From: Fidelibacterota bacterium
GTDB lineage: Bacteria; Pseudomonadota; Alphaproteobacteria; Rhodospirillales; Rhodospirillaceae
Direction of reading: 5' to 3'
DNA length: 64,000 bases
NCBI GenBank assembly: GCA_947476625.1
Contig: CANJRA010000008.1
Span: forward strand, 36,218 to 100,217
Translations under genes and position numbers: made by a program
Shown here: in pieces, positions 46,812 to 56,802 of the stretch
Position numbering within the stretch: position 1 is the first letter of the stretch
How the letters are laid out: every line of letters starts with the position of its first letter
Notes under the pieces: model-generated
Databases searched by the model: none
The model's input: the letters and a program-made list of their open reading frames with translations, nothing else
What the model was told of the DNA's origin: nothing

Positions 46812-49184
46812 TTAGAAGCGGTTACCGAAGTTAATGCGGAAATGAGATTTTCTATCGAATGGCTGTGCATTGAATATGAATGGTGCGTAGTCCAGCGTGA
46901 TGACCCCGACTGGCGACGTCCACTCGACGCCGATACCAGCCGATCCGCGAATGGCGTGTGAATCAAAGATTGCGACAGTTCCACGATTCTTGAGGTCTTT
47001 AGGCGCACCGATGACACCCCAGTCATTAAACAGCTTTGTCTTAATGCCGGCCTCTTTAGGCAGACCCAGCGGCACGCGCAGTTCGAGAGTGGCTATCCCC
47101 AGCCAATCGCCGCCAAGGGCGTCGAGGGTCTGTGCATCGCGCGGGCTGGCGCCGAAATCCTTGAAGCCGCGCAGACTATAACCGCCCATCTGGTAGCGCT
47201 GATAAATCTTCAGATCCTTGCCCATGCCGACGATGTAGCTACCGGTAAGCGTCGTGGAAAAGACCCAGCCTTCAAACGGCTGAACATAGACCGCGCCGCC
47301 CAACGAGCCGCGCACGAAGCGCTCGGTGCCACCTAACCCAGCGAGATCGGTGGAAAGCGTTATGTAAAATCCGCGCGTGGTATCAATGAATCTATCGCGG
47401 CGATCGTAGGTCAATGTTTGGTTGACCTGCGACGTAATGGCCGTTCCTGCCTGTTCGCGGATATATTGCGACACCGCCGTATTGAGGCCAGTCAAATTGG
47501 TCGCATTGAGCGAATAGCTGAAGCGCTGATAGAGGTATTCGTTGTAGCTGTACCCAAGCCGCAGCGTTGCGCCGTAAGTGTTCGACGTGAACCCGCTTTC
47601 GGTTTGAAAGTCGGTTTTCTGAGCCACGAGATCGGCACCCGCAACCAAGCGGCGGTTCAGGAAGTATGGCTCGGTAAAGCTCAAGCTCACCTGAGACTGC
47701 TGCTGCGCAATGCTGAAGTTGGCGCGCAGGTCCTGGCCCTTACCGAGCAGGTTGCGCTCACTTATGCCGAGGTCGAACAGCGCACCCGTCGCACTCGAAT
47801 AGCCGACACCGAAGCTAAGTTCGCCGGTGGGCTGCTCTTCGACTTGCGCGGTCAGGATAGTACGGTCCGGATAGACTTCCGACGGCGTGTTATCGATCTT
47901 GACTGTGTCTTCTTTAAAGTAGCCCAGATTCCCGAGGCGCTCTTTAGAGCGGCGAACCTTAGCTGTATTAAAGGCATCGCCTTCCACAAGAAGGATTTCA
48001 CGCCGAATGACGCGGTCGAGGGTACGCGCGTTGCCCTTCAGATCGATGCGTTCGATGAACACACGCGGGCCTTCGCGCACCTGGAATGTGAGAGCGATTG
48101 TTTTGTTTTCCACGTCGCGCTGAACTTGCGGACGGATGTCGACGAACGCATAACCCGCGTTACCGGCGGCATCGGTGATCGCATCGACGGTGTTTTCAAT
48201 CAGCTTGCCGTTAAACCAATCGCCGGGCGACAAAGTAACCGCGGACTGAAGCGATTCCTTCGGCAAATCCTTTACGTTGACGTCCAACTCGACCTTGGAA
48301 ATTTTGTAACGCGGGCCTTCTTTGACCGTGAAGGTCATGTAGAAGTTTTCGCGGTTAGGCGCGAGTTCAGCTACTGCCGAAACGACTTCAAAATCGGCGT
48401 AACCCTCTTCCACGTAAAACCGCCGCAAAAGCTCGCGGTCGTAGTTCATACGGTCCGGATCATAGGTGTCGTTAGACGTAAAAAAACGCCACCAACGTTC
48501 TTCGCGCGTCAGGATTGTATCGCTCAGGTCGCCGTCGTCGAAATGCTCGTTGCCAACGAAATTGATGGTCCGCACATAGGTGGGGCTGCCTTCGGTGATT
48601 TCGAAGACAACGTCGACGCGGTTCTGCGGTAGTTCAATGACCTTCGGCTCGATGCGGGCGGCGAACCGGCCTTTACGGCGGTAAAGTTCGAGAATTTTCT
48701 CGACGTCCTGCTGAACCTTGGTGCGGGTATAGACGACACGCGCGCGCAGCTGGATTTCCTTGGTGAGATCCTCGTCCTTAAGCTTCTTATTACCTTCGAA
48801 CGATATGCGGTTGATGATCGGGTTTTCGACGACCCGGATCAGCAGCGTCGTGTCCTGGCGCGTAATGCCGACATCGGCGAACAGACCCGTCGCAAACAGG
48901 TTCTTAAGCGAACGATCGATGCGCACCGGGTCGAATGGATCGCCTTCGCGGAGCGTGAGGTAAGTCCGAATGGTGGCCGGCTCGATACGCTGACCACCCT
49001 GCACGGCGATCTGCTCGATAGTGCCGCCCTCATCCTGCGCGAAGGCCGCGTGCGGCATCGCAAAGAACGCCGAAACGGCAATGGCAAACGCGACGACAAA
49101 CGCTATCGCGGCGGAGCTAAATGTCTGTGCGGATTGTTGTTCGCGCGCTTCACAGCGTCCAACCGGCCCGGCTGCCCAACTCAT
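46812..49184 (-). CDS. bamA: Outer-membrane protein assembly factor BamA
   Basis: Central subunit of the BAM complex, which inserts beta-barrel proteins; 790 residues. The signal peptide (AIAFVVAFAIAVSAFFAMPHAAFA, ending about residue 50, shown here only by its position 24-48) is preceded by a longer than usual polar segment. Five POTRA repeats (about 55-420) lead to a 16-strand barrel with the conserved VRGF-type loop segment YSLRGFKDFG and a C-terminal FRINFGNRF ending in Phe. The ATG at 49184 has GGAAGG 6 nt before it, so the longer open frame to 49322 is not used. Confidence 0.96.
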   Translation of the reverse strand: MSWAAGPVGRCEAREQQSAQTFSSAAIAFVVAFAIAVSAFFAMPHAAFAQDEGGTIEQIAVQGGQRIEPATIRTYLTLREGDPFDPVRIDRSLKNLFATGLFADVGITRQDTTLLIRVVENPIINRISFEGNKKLKDEDLTKEIQLRARVVYTRTKVQQDVEKILELYRRKGRFAARIEPKVIELPQNRVDVVFEITEGSPTYVRTINFVGNEHFDDGDLSDTILTREERWWRFFTSNDTYDPDRMNYDRELLRRFYVEEGYADFEVVSAVAELAPNRENFYMTFTVKEGPRYKISKVELDVNVKDLPKESLQSAVTLSPGDWFNGKLIENTVDAITDAAGNAGYAFVDIRPQVQRDVENKTIALTFQVREGPRVFIERIDLKGNARTLDRVIRREILLVEGDAFNTAKVRRSKERLGNLGYFKEDTVKIDNTPSEVYPDRTILTAQVEEQPTGELSFGVGYSSATGALFDLGISERNLLGKGQDLRANFSIAQQQSQVSLSFTEPYFLNRRLVAGADLVAQKTDFQTESGFTSNTYGATLRLGYSYNEYLYQRFSYSLNATNLTGLNTAVSQYIREQAGTAITSQVNQTLTYDRRDRFIDTTRGFYITLSTDLAGLGGTERFVRGSLGGAVYVQPFEGWVFSTTLTGSYIVGMGKDLKIYQRYQMGGYSLRGFKDFGASPRDAQTLDALGGDWLGIATLELRVPLGLPKEAGIKTKLFNDWGVIGAPKDLKNRGTVAIFDSHAIRGSAGIGVEWTSPVGVITLDYAPFIFNAQPFDRKSHFRINFGNRF

Positions 49185-49240
49185 CGAAACCTTCCAAGCT
49201 TGTCGATCTGCCCGATACCCAGCCGCGCAATGGCGTCGGT

Positions 49241-50380
49241 TCAGAAGAGATGGACGATGTCGTTCCCGGTGACGAAAATCATTAACGCCCCTACGATCGC
49301 TAAACCGACGCGCAAACCCCACTCCTGGGCACGCTCCGATAAAGGCCGGCCGCGAACGGCCTCGATGGCGTAAAACAACAGGTGTCCGCCGTCAAGCATG
49401 GGCACTGGGAAAAGGTTCATCAGGCCTAAATTTATTGAGAGAATCGCCACAAAGACGATGAAATTCATCCAGCCATTTTTAGCCGCTTGACCGGAGTATT
49501 TGGCAATGCTGATGGGGCCGCCCAAATCCTGAGTGCCCCGCGTTCCTTTAATAATCTGGCCCAGGGCAATGAATGTGCTGTCGACGACCTCATAGGTAAC
49601 GCCGACAGAAGCACTAAAAGCTTCAATGGGATTGCGGATCACTACCTGCTTGGATTCGCTCGATGGGCCAATCCCAATTATGTAACTCTTCTGTAGCTTG
49701 CCGAAGGTGTCTTTGCGTTCCGTCATGCGTGGAGTTACCGTGAGTGTCAGCTCCTCGTCGCCGCGCTGAATAAGGACAGTCATCGGGCTGCCATCGCTTA
49801 GGGGGATGGTAGTACGGATACTTTCGAACCGCTCCATAGTCTTGCCATTGATGGCAACGATACGGTCGTTAGCCACCAATCCAGCTTCCGCAGCGGCGCT
49901 ACCGGCCTCCACGAGGCCTACGACTGGTTCAGTAACTGGACGGCCGACCGTCATAAAGATTAGCCAAAACACGACAATGGCGAACAAGAAGTTAACTGCA
50001 GGACCTGCAAAAACGATGGCGGCGCGTTGGCCAATGGTCTTGTGCTTAAAGGAGACCGTTTTTTCTTCAGGGGTCAGTTCACGAGGCACCATTTCTTTGG
50101 GTTCGCCTTCGGCACCACCCTCTACAGCCTGCATCGTGTCGGCTTCGCCGAACATCTTCACGTAGCCGCCCACCGGGATGAGGCAGAACTTCCATCGTGT
50201 GCCGTGTCTATCGGTAAAGCCGAATAATTCCGGGCCAAAGCCGATGGAAAAGGCATCACAGCGGACGCCATTACGCCGCGCAATATAGAAGTGTCCGAAT
50301 TCATGGACAAAAACGACAATGGTCAGGACAAAGACGAAGCTGACGAGAGTTACCGGTAGACCAAGAATCTGCTCAAGCAC
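49241..50380 (-). CDS. rseP: RIP metalloprotease RseP (MmpA)
   Basis: Intramembrane zinc protease of the site-2 family, 379 residues. The zinc motif HEFGH lies at 26-30 in the first transmembrane helix; the third ligand is in NLFPVPMLDGGHL near 325-337. One PDZ domain (about 130-215, VEAGSAAAEAGL) lies between. It cleaves anti-sigma factors and signal-peptide remnants; in Caulobacter the homologue MmpA degrades PodJ. It sits between dxr and bamA, the standard order. Confidence 0.95.
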   Translation of the reverse strand: MLEQILGLPVTLVSFVFVLTIVVFVHEFGHFYIARRNGVRCDAFSIGFGPELFGFTDRHGTRWKFCLIPVGGYVKMFGEADTMQAVEGGAEGEPKEMVPRELTPEEKTVSFKHKTIGQRAAIVFAGPAVNFLFAIVVFWLIFMTVGRPVTEPVVGLVEAGSAAAEAGLVANDRIVAINGKTMERFESIRTTIPLSDGSPMTVLIQRGDEELTLTVTPRMTERKDTFGKLQKSYIIGIGPSSESKQVVIRNPIEAFSASVGVTYEVVDSTFIALGQIIKGTRGTQDLGGPISIAKYSGQAAKNGWMNFIVFVAILSINLGLMNLFPVPMLDGGHLLFYAIEAVRGRPLSERAQEWGLRVGLAIVGALMIFVTGNDIVHLF

Positions 50381-50415
50381 GCTGAACGCCTCCCATAACC
50401 AAAACTCTTTTACGT

Positions 50416-51606
50416 CTATTCTGCCGCCGCGCTCAAATTCGTCGTCGCGGCAACGCGGCGGGCCTCTCCATCGACCGCGACAATATCATCGAGCGTGGCC
50501 ACGGACTGCAACGGCACCCGGGTCAAAGTGTGCTCGACGATTGCGGCGATATCGAGGAAGCCGATTTCGCCCGCTAGGAACCGCGCCACGGCGATTTCAT
50601 TGGCGGCATTAAGAATTGTAGGGGCAGCCCCCCCGGTTTGCAACGCGGCCCGGGCCAGGCGCAGGGCCGGAAACCGGACCAGATCGGGGGCCTCGAAGGT
50701 TAAGGAGCCAAGCTTGGCTAGATCCAAGCGGCTGACCGGCGCAGCCACGCGCTTGGGCCATCCTAGGGCATAGGCAATAGGGGTGCGCATATCCGGCGAG
50801 CCAAGCTGCGCCAGGGTTGAGCCGTCTTCGTATTCCACCATGCTGTGCACAACCGACTGCGGATGCACGAGAATATCGATCCGGTCGTTATTCAGGCCGA
50901 ACAGATGGTATGCCTCGATGACTTCCAACCCCTTGTTCATCATGGAGGCGGAATCGACCGAAATCTTGGCACCCATGGACCAGTTGGGATGGGCCACAGC
51001 CTGTTCGGGCGTAACATTGGCCATCTCTTTGAGGCTTCGCGTACGGAAAGGACCGCCCGAGGCCGTCAGAATGATTTTGCGGATTTTATCTTTTTGTTCA
51101 AAATCAAATACTTGGAAGATAGCGTTATGTTCTGAGTCGACCGGTAGAAGCGTCGCTTTGTGGGTCTGGACAGCGGCCATGAACAAAGTGCCTGCACAGA
51201 CAAGGCATTCTTTATTGGCCAAGCCAACCACCGCCCCGCGCTCGACAGCTGCCAGGGTAGGTTTAAGCCCTGCGGCCCCCGCGATAGCCGCCATCACCCA
51301 ATCGGAGGGCAAAGCAGCGGCCTCACAGATGCCTTCCGGTCCCGCGACAACGCGAACGGACGTACCCGCCAAAGCGCTCTTCAAAGACGCAAACCCAGCC
51401 CGGTCGCCGAGCGCCACCATTTCGGGACGCAGCCGCTTGGCCTGATCGGCAAGCTTGCTCCAGTTACTTTGGGCGGTCAGTGCTACGATCTTGTAGGCCT
51501 CGGGATCGCGCTCAATGAGATCAATGGTGCTATCGCCGATGGAGCCGGTTGACCCCAATATCGTGACACGCTTGGCTTCGCTTTGCCCTAAAGCGCCAGT
51601 TACCAT
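50416..51606 (-). CDS. dxr: 1-deoxy-D-xylulose-5-phosphate reductoisomerase
   Basis: Second enzyme of the non-mevalonate isoprenoid pathway; 396 residues. NADPH-binding ILGSTGSIGDSTIDLI starts the protein. ANKECLVCAG, ILTASGGPFR, VSVDSASMMNKGLEVIEA and VHPQSVVHSMVEY are the family active-site blocks. The first codons overlap the cdsA stop (ATGGTAA, 7 nt). Product flux leads to undecaprenyl diphosphate, made by the nearby uppS. Confidence 0.97.
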   Translation of the reverse strand: MVTGALGQSEAKRVTILGSTGSIGDSTIDLIERDPEAYKIVALTAQSNWSKLADQAKRLRPEMVALGDRAGFASLKSALAGTSVRVVAGPEGICEAAALPSDWVMAAIAGAAGLKPTLAAVERGAVVGLANKECLVCAGTLFMAAVQTHKATLLPVDSEHNAIFQVFDFEQKDKIRKIILTASGGPFRTRSLKEMANVTPEQAVAHPNWSMGAKISVDSASMMNKGLEVIEAYHLFGLNNDRIDILVHPQSVVHSMVEYEDGSTLAQLGSPDMRTPIAYALGWPKRVAAPVSRLDLAKLGSLTFEAPDLVRFPALRLARAALQTGGAAPTILNAANEIAVARFLAGEIGFLDIAAIVEHTLTRVPLQSVATLDDIVAVDGEARRVAATTNLSAAAE

Positions 51607-52388
51607 GTTTCGACCCCGCCCTTAAGGACGAGGCAAAATACCGCAGCTACCGGTGCCGCCGCCCATAATCCATCGAAACGGTCCATCACCCCTCCATGGC
51701 CAGGAATAAGGCCACCGGAATCCTTAACTTGATAACGGCGCTTCAACGCTGATTCGAACAAATCACCGATCTGGCTCACGACCGACAATCCAGCCGCCAG
51801 CAGCACTAACCCAACCATTATCTGTTGCCCATATCCCCAAAAGAGTACGGCGGCACTCGCCAGCACGCCCGAGATCAACCCACCAACAGCCCCAGACCAC
51901 GTTTTATTGGGACTGATCGCTGGCGCTAACTTCGGGCCACCGAGTATGCGTCCGCAGGCGTAGGCCCCGATGTCCGTAGCCCACACCACTGCCAGAACCC
52001 AGAATATCGACTGTGCTCCACCGATGGTCATAACATAAAGCAGGCAAAGCGCGGGTACAGCGACATACACCACCGCAATATGAAGAACGCGCAGGCCGTT
52101 GCGGCCGGCTATCTGATCCGCCACAACCAGAGCAACAGATGCCAGCCCGACAATGATGTAGGCGGGTGCCACATATCCAAAAGCCATTGCCGCTACCGCC
52201 GCGACGGCGGCCGTTGTGATGAGGGCACGCCGCTTGCTTCCGGAATTGCTGTCCATGCGCGAGAATTCCCACGCCATAGCGCCCGCCAGAGCCACAACCA
52301 GGCCGGCAAAATAAGGAAACTCCAGATAGACCAGCAGGAGAAATAACGGCGCCAGAACGACACCTGAGGCAACGCGGGTCCAGAGCAC
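51600..52388 (-). CDS. cdsA: Phosphatidate cytidylyltransferase
   Basis: Membrane enzyme making CDP-diacylglycerol, the precursor of all phospholipids; 262 residues with about seven hydrophobic segments. The C-terminal signature is present in the block from SQIGDLFESALKRR (about 205) through KDSGGLIPGHGGVMDRFDGL (about 222-241). Start 10 nt after uppS; overlaps dxr. It works upstream of pgpA at 7.8 kb in phosphatidylglycerol synthesis. Confidence 0.96.
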   Translation of the reverse strand: MLWTRVASGVVLAPLFLLLVYLEFPYFAGLVVALAGAMAWEFSRMDSNSGSKRRALITTAAVAAVAAMAFGYVAPAYIIVGLASVALVVADQIAGRNGLRVLHIAVVYVAVPALCLLYVMTIGGAQSIFWVLAVVWATDIGAYACGRILGGPKLAPAISPNKTWSGAVGGLISGVLASAAVLFWGYGQQIMVGLVLLAAGLSVVSQIGDLFESALKRRYQVKDSGGLIPGHGGVMDRFDGLWAAAPVAAVFCLVLKGGVETW

Positions 52389-52398
52389 GGGCGCGGCG

Positions 52399-53136
52399 CT
52401 AGTTGGTCACGGCGCCGTAGCGGCGCTCGCGGTTATGGAAGGTGGCAATGGCCGCAACGAGTTCGTCGTGGCCGAAATCCGGCCAGAGCGTATCTGTGAA
52501 GACCAGCTCGCTATAAGCCATTTGCCAGAGCAAGAAGTTACTGATGCGCTGCTCCCCTGACGTACGGATCAACAGATCGGGATCGGGCGTACCCGCAGTG
52601 AACAAACGTCGCGCGAATGTCTCTTCATTGATTTCGGCAGGCGAAATCTTTCCTGCGGCGCAATCCTGGGCGATGTTTTTCGCGGCCATGACGATTTCCT
52701 GACGACCGCCATAGCTCAGCGCAATGGTCAGAACCAGTTTGACGTTAGCCGCCGTCCTCGCTTCGGCGTTTTCGATCATTTTGATGGTATCAGGTGGTAA
52801 CCGGCCACGGTCGCCGATCATTTGAAAGCGCACACCCGCATCGGCCAGTTCCGAGAGCTCATTTTCGAGATAAAACCGCAAGAGCCCGAACAGATCTTTT
52901 ACTTCGCTCTCGGGCCGCTGCCAGTTCTCTGAGGAGAAGCCGAATAGTGTGAGATAGGAGACGCCCAGGTTGCCGGCGCTTTTAACGACGCGTTTGACCG
53001 CCTCGGCGCCCCGCTTGTGCCCCGCCGTCCTTGGCAAGCCTCGCGCCTTCGCCCAGCGCCCATTGCCATCCATGATAATGGCAACGTGGACGGGCGGAAC
53101 TTCGGGCGTGGCCGGTTGGACGGGGTTGGTGCGCAT
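52399..53136 (-). CDS. uppS: Isoprenyl transferase (undecaprenyl diphosphate synthase)
   Basis: Cis-prenyltransferase making the lipid carrier for peptidoglycan and LPS; 245 residues. Motifs: HVAIIMDGNGRWAKARGLPRTAGHKRGAEA (diphosphate site, from residue 18), LTLFGFSSENWQRP (about 62-75) and a C-terminal PDLLIRTSGEQRISNFLLWQ-type block (about 190-209). The start ATG shares one base with the frr stop (TGATG). Confidence 0.97.
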   Translation of the reverse strand: MRTNPVQPATPEVPPVHVAIIMDGNGRWAKARGLPRTAGHKRGAEAVKRVVKSAGNLGVSYLTLFGFSSENWQRPESEVKDLFGLLRFYLENELSELADAGVRFQMIGDRGRLPPDTIKMIENAEARTAANVKLVLTIALSYGGRQEIVMAAKNIAQDCAAGKISPAEINEETFARRLFTAGTPDPDLLIRTSGEQRISNFLLWQMAYSELVFTDTLWPDFGHDELVAAIATFHNRERRYGAVTN

Positions 53137-53699
53137 CAGACCTGAGTGATCTCCGCTTCTTTGACTTTCAAGGCATTGTCGACCTTGCCGACATATTCGT
53201 CGGTCATCTTCTGGATTTCATCGGCGAACTTGCGGTGATCGTCCTGCGAAATGATGCCGTCTTTTTCCATCTTCTTCAGAGCTTCATTGCCGTCGCGGCG
53301 AACGTTGCGAATGGCGACGCGCGCATGCTCGGCGTACTTATGCGCCACCTTGGTCAGCTCGGCGCGGCGTTCGGCCGTCAACGGCGGGATCGGAACGCGG
53401 ATCAATGTGCCGTCAGCCATGGGATTGAGGCCAAGGTTGGCTTCGCGAATGGCCTTCTCAACCGACTTCGCCAGACCCTTGTCCCAGACCGAAACCGACA
53501 ACAAACGCGGCTCGGGCACCGAGACACTGCCAACCTGATTGAGCGGCATCTTCGAGCCGTAAGCATCGACCATGACGTTCTCAAGGAGCGAGGTGCTGGC
53601 ACGACCCGTACGTAACCCGCTGAACTCTTTTTTGGCGTGATCAATACTCACGTCCATTTTGTGCTCGAGGTCTTTTTTCAACGCCGGATAATTGCTCAT
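53136..53699 (-). CDS. frr: Ribosome recycling factor
   Basis: Splits post-termination ribosomes together with EF-G; 187 residues, standard length. Signatures are [17 protein letters not shown] near residue 25, [16 protein letters not shown], and [17 protein letters not shown] in the second half. The order tsf-pyrH-frr-uppS is one of the most conserved in bacteria. The gap to pyrH is 21 nt. Confidence 0.98.
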   Translation of the reverse strand: MSNYPALKKDLEHKMDVSIDHAKKEFSGLRTGRASTSLLENVMVDAYGSKMPLNQVGSVSVPEPRLLSVSVWDKGLAKSVEKAIREANLGLNPMADGTLIRVPIPPLTAERRAELTKVAHKYAEHARVAIRNVRRDGNEALKKMEKDGIISQDDHRKFADEIQKMTDEYVGKVDNALKVKEAEITQV

Positions 53700-53720
53700 A
53701 ATCTATCCCCTTCTCGCTTC

Positions 53721-54449
53721 TTAAGCCGCCGCGTCGGTGATGACGGTGAATGTCCCCTTGCCTTCAAGCACCCGGGCGATGGCATTTTCCTCGTGCATAG
53801 CGAATACCACGATCGGCAGGTTATTTTCGCGCGCCAAAGCTATAGCCGCGGTATCCATAACCTTCAGATCGTCGGAGATGACTTTGTCGAAAGTCAGGCG
53901 ATCGTACCGTTTAGCGGTCGGCGATTTCTTGGGATCGGAATCATAGACCCCATCCACCTGCGTCGCCTTGAGAAGCGCATGGCAGTTCATTTCGACAGCG
54001 CGCAGTGCCGCAGCCGTGTCGGTAGTGAAAAACGGATTGCCGGTCCCGGCAGCGAAAATCACCACGCGGCCTTTTTCCATATGACGCATGGCACGGCGGC
54101 GGATATAGGGCTCGCAGACCTGCGACATGGCGATAGCGGATTGAACGCGCGTGGGCACGCCTTGGGCTTCGAGGGCGTTCTGCACGGCCAGCGCGTTAAT
54201 CACAGTCGCCAGCATGCCCATGTAATCGGCCGTGGTGCGATCCATGCCCTTGGAGGCCGAAGAGACGCCGCGAAAAATATTGCCGCCGCCGATGACTAGG
54301 CACACTTCGCGCCCTGCGGCTGTGACGCCTTTGATGTCGCGCGCAAGTTTAAGCAGGGTTTCGCCGTCCAGGCCGTAAGCTCTGGAACCCATCAGGCCTT
54401 CACCCGACACCTTCACCATGACGCGCTTGTACGGCAGTCCTTGATCCAT
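53721..54449 (-). CDS. pyrH: UMP kinase
   Basis: Phosphorylates UMP to UDP; 242 residues of the amino-acid kinase fold. Seen: KVSGEGLMG near the start, [32 protein letters not shown], and [15 protein letters not shown]. It follows tsf by 161 nt, with a terminator in between, so it likely has its own promoter in that gap. UDP made here feeds pyrG and the UDP-sugar donors of the lpx genes. Confidence 0.97.
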   Translation of the reverse strand: MDQGLPYKRVMVKVSGEGLMGSRAYGLDGETLLKLARDIKGVTAAGREVCLVIGGGNIFRGVSSASKGMDRTTADYMGMLATVINALAVQNALEAQGVPTRVQSAIAMSQVCEPYIRRRAMRHMEKGRVVIFAAGTGNPFFTTDTAAALRAVEMNCHALLKATQVDGVYDSDPKKSPTAKRYDRLTFDKVISDDLKVMDTAAIALARENNLPIVVFAMHEENAIARVLEGKGTFTVITDAAA

Positions 54450-54505
54450 TCCCTACCCCGCGATAAACATCACGCCGTTTCTTAATTCAGTCCCACAAGC
54501 TCATG

Positions 54506-54530
54506 AAAAAAGGACGGTTTTGCCGTCCCT
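54506..54530 (-). terminator. Rho-independent terminator after tsf
   Basis: On the minus strand the stem GGACGG / CCGTCC, extended by A-T pairs, with a 5-nt loop, is followed by six T residues. It lies about 80 nt after the tsf stop and would end the rpsB-tsf transcript before pyrH. Confidence 0.85.
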
Positions 54531-54610
54531 TAAACGCGAATCGGTGGAGCCGGTTGCGGCGCGGTCGGTATCATATACCAAACCGCGCCAACTGAAACCG
54601 GAGAATGAAT

Positions 54611-55543
54611 TTAGGCTTTGACGCCCGAGACGGCCGCGACTTCGGCGGCGAAATCTTTCTCTTCCTTCTGGATGCCTTCGCCGAGCGCAAAACGGACGAA
54701 GCCGACCAGTTTCACGGGCACGCCAATGTCCTTGCCGGCCTTTTCGACGACCTGCGAGATCTTGGACTTATCATCCATGACGTAGGGCTGCTCAAGCAGT
54801 ACGACTTCTTCGTAGTACTTGCGGACACGGCCAACGATCATCTTTTCGACAATGTCTGCCGGCTTGCCTTGGGCGGCGCCTTGATCGCGGTAGATCGCTT
54901 TTTCACGCTCCAGGCTGGCCGCATCGACAGAATCCGTCGACAGGAACTGCGGATTGGCGGCAGCGACGTGCATCGCAATCTGCTTGCCGAGGGCGTTCAG
55001 CTTTTCAGTATCGCCAGTCGATTCCAGGGCTACCAGCACACCGATACGGCCTAGGCCGGGACGGGCAGCTGAGTGGATGTAAGACGTCACGACGCCCTTA
55101 TCGACCGCCAGGGCGGCCGCACGGCGGATCGCCATGTTCTCACCGATGGTGGAGATCAAGTGTGTAAGCTGTTCGGTCATGGTGCGACTTTCGCCCGGAT
55201 GCGGCTTGCCCTTGAGGGCTTCAATGTCGCCTTTGACTTCCAAGGCAATCTTGGCGGCGCTGTCGACGAAGTCCTGGAACAGCACGTTGCGTGCGACGAA
55301 ATCGGTCTCGGCATTGATTTCAATGACGGCGCCGGCATTACCAGCCGTCGCAACCCCAACCAGACCTTCGGCCGCGATGCGACCCGACTTCTTGGCGGCC
55401 TGCGACAGGCCCTTCTTGCGCAGCCAATCGATGGCGCCTTCCATGTCGCCCGCCGTCTCGGCCAGCGCCTTCTTGCAGTCCATCATGCCCGCGCCGGTCT
55501 TCTCGCGCAGGTCCTTCACCATTTGGGCGGTAACTTCAGCCAT
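54611..55543 (-). CDS. tsf: Elongation factor Ts
   Basis: Nucleotide exchange factor for EF-Tu; 310 residues. The N-terminal UBA-like domain with [21 protein letters not shown], then [14 protein letters not shown] (about 73-86), are the family signatures. [23 protein letters not shown] lies in the C-terminal dimerisation region. It follows rpsB by 108 nt and the two form the usual operon. Confidence 0.98.
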   Translation of the reverse strand: MAEVTAQMVKDLREKTGAGMMDCKKALAETAGDMEGAIDWLRKKGLSQAAKKSGRIAAEGLVGVATAGNAGAVIEINAETDFVARNVLFQDFVDSAAKIALEVKGDIEALKGKPHPGESRTMTEQLTHLISTIGENMAIRRAAALAVDKGVVTSYIHSAARPGLGRIGVLVALESTGDTEKLNALGKQIAMHVAAANPQFLSTDSVDAASLEREKAIYRDQGAAQGKPADIVEKMIVGRVRKYYEEVVLLEQPYVMDDKSKISQVVEKAGKDIGVPVKLVGFVRFALGEGIQKEEKDFAAEVAAVSGVKA

Positions 55544-55651
55544 GGGAATCCTCGTGTGATCGAAATGAAGGATGATCGAAATATGGGCGGCGCCGTCCCA
55601 CCTCAGGACAGCGCCGCCGCGTATTTAAGTGCAGAGATTAAGTAAGCGCTA

Positions 55652-56530
55652 TTAAGCGCCGACTTCTTCACCAGCGGCAGTGCCATCGGCCTTCTTAGGG
55701 ACACGCGGTTTGCTGCGCGACTTCTTGACGACGACTTGGGTTTTGCCGTCATCGCCTTCGCCAGCTTCGCCATCCGGCAGAGCTTCGACCGGGGCGTTCT
55801 CGGCGTTACCGATATCGACACCGGAGGACTTCATTTCGTCCTTGATGCCGGTCAGAACGGTGTTGGCCACCAATTCGCAATAGAGCTTGATGGCGCGGAT
55901 GGCGTCGTCGTTACCCGGGATCGGGTGCGTGATGCCGGCCGGGTCGGAGTTGCTATCGAGTACAGCCACGACCGGAATGTTCAACACCTTCGCTTCGGCA
56001 ACCGCGATGGCTTCCTTGTTGGTGTCGATCACGAACAGGATGTCGGGCAAGCCGCCCATGTCTTTAATGCCGCCGAGCGAGCGGTTCAGTTTTTCCTGCT
56101 CGCGCGCCAGCGTCAGCTGTTCTTTCTTGGTCAGACCGGCGAGCTGCTGGGTATTGGCCAGACGCTCTTCGAGATCCTTCAAGCGCTTGATCGAGTGCGA
56201 AACGGTCTTCCAGTTGGTGAGCGTGCCGCCCAGCCAACGGTGATTGACGTAATACTGACCGCAACGCTCGGCGTATTCCTTCACCAGATCTTGCGCCTGG
56301 CGCTTGGTGCCGACAAACAGGACACGACCGCCACCGGCGGTGACGTCGTGAATGGCCTGCATGGCGCGCTGAAGCAAAGGCACGCTCTGCTGCAAGTCGA
56401 TGATGTGGACCCCGTCGCGTACCCCGAACAGGTACGACTTCATCTTGGGGTTCCAGCGGCGGGTGTTATGTCCGAAGTGGCAACCAGCTTCGATGAGCTG
56501 GCGCATGGAAAAAGACGGCAGTTCAGCCAT
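55652..56530 (-). CDS. rpsB: 30S ribosomal protein S2
   Basis: Small-subunit ribosomal protein, 292 residues. The core (about 1-230) has [48 protein letters not shown] and [16 protein letters not shown]. An acidic then basic tail of about 55 residues follows, a common alphaproteobacterial extension. The frame is open to 56689, but the ATG at 56530 is used: GAGG precedes it by 6 nt and the protein begins [12 protein letters not shown] as usual. Confidence 0.98.
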   Translation of the reverse strand: MAELPSFSMRQLIEAGCHFGHNTRRWNPKMKSYLFGVRDGVHIIDLQQSVPLLQRAMQAIHDVTAGGGRVLFVGTKRQAQDLVKEYAERCGQYYVNHRWLGGTLTNWKTVSHSIKRLKDLEERLANTQQLAGLTKKEQLTLAREQEKLNRSLGGIKDMGGLPDILFVIDTNKEAIAVAEAKVLNIPVVAVLDSNSDPAGITHPIPGNDDAIRAIKLYCELVANTVLTGIKDEMKSSGVDIGNAENAPVEALPDGEAGEGDDGKTQVVVKKSRSKPRVPKKADGTAAGEEVGA

Positions 56531-56739
56531 GTGATCCTCTGTTTTTCCGGTTATGCCTCCGCAGGTGGTGGAATTAGCCCGCTCTTCGTTTGAAGTGGGC
56601 CAACACCGGAATGGACTTTCGGAACACCCGAACGCCCGCACCCGCGTGTGGAATGCGCGGGTTTTAGGAGGTTGTGGATGGAAAGGCAAGGAATTGCTGG
56701 GTCAGGGAACTTTATCGCTCTTTATCAATTAGTTAAATA

Positions 56740-56771
56740 GAGCACCATTGACGCAGGTCAATCGCGTGCTC
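56740..56771. promoter_or_regulatory. FNR/FixK-type palindrome between rpsB and the DUF1232 gene
   Basis: ATTGAC-GCAG-GTCAAT (56747-56762) is a perfect 6+4+6 inverted repeat. Its core TTGACGCAGGTCAA fits the anaerobox consensus TTGAY-N4-RTCAA bound by FNR/FixK regulators. Outer arms GAGCAC (56740-56745) and GTGCTC (56766-56771) extend the dyad. The half-site also reads as a -35 box (TTGACG or TTGACC) on either strand. The centre is 48 nt before the DUF1232 start codon. The palindrome is seen; the binding protein is inferred. Confidence 0.5.
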
Positions 56772-56802
56772 ACATACCTTTGCCAGCATGAGGAGTTGCC
56801 CT

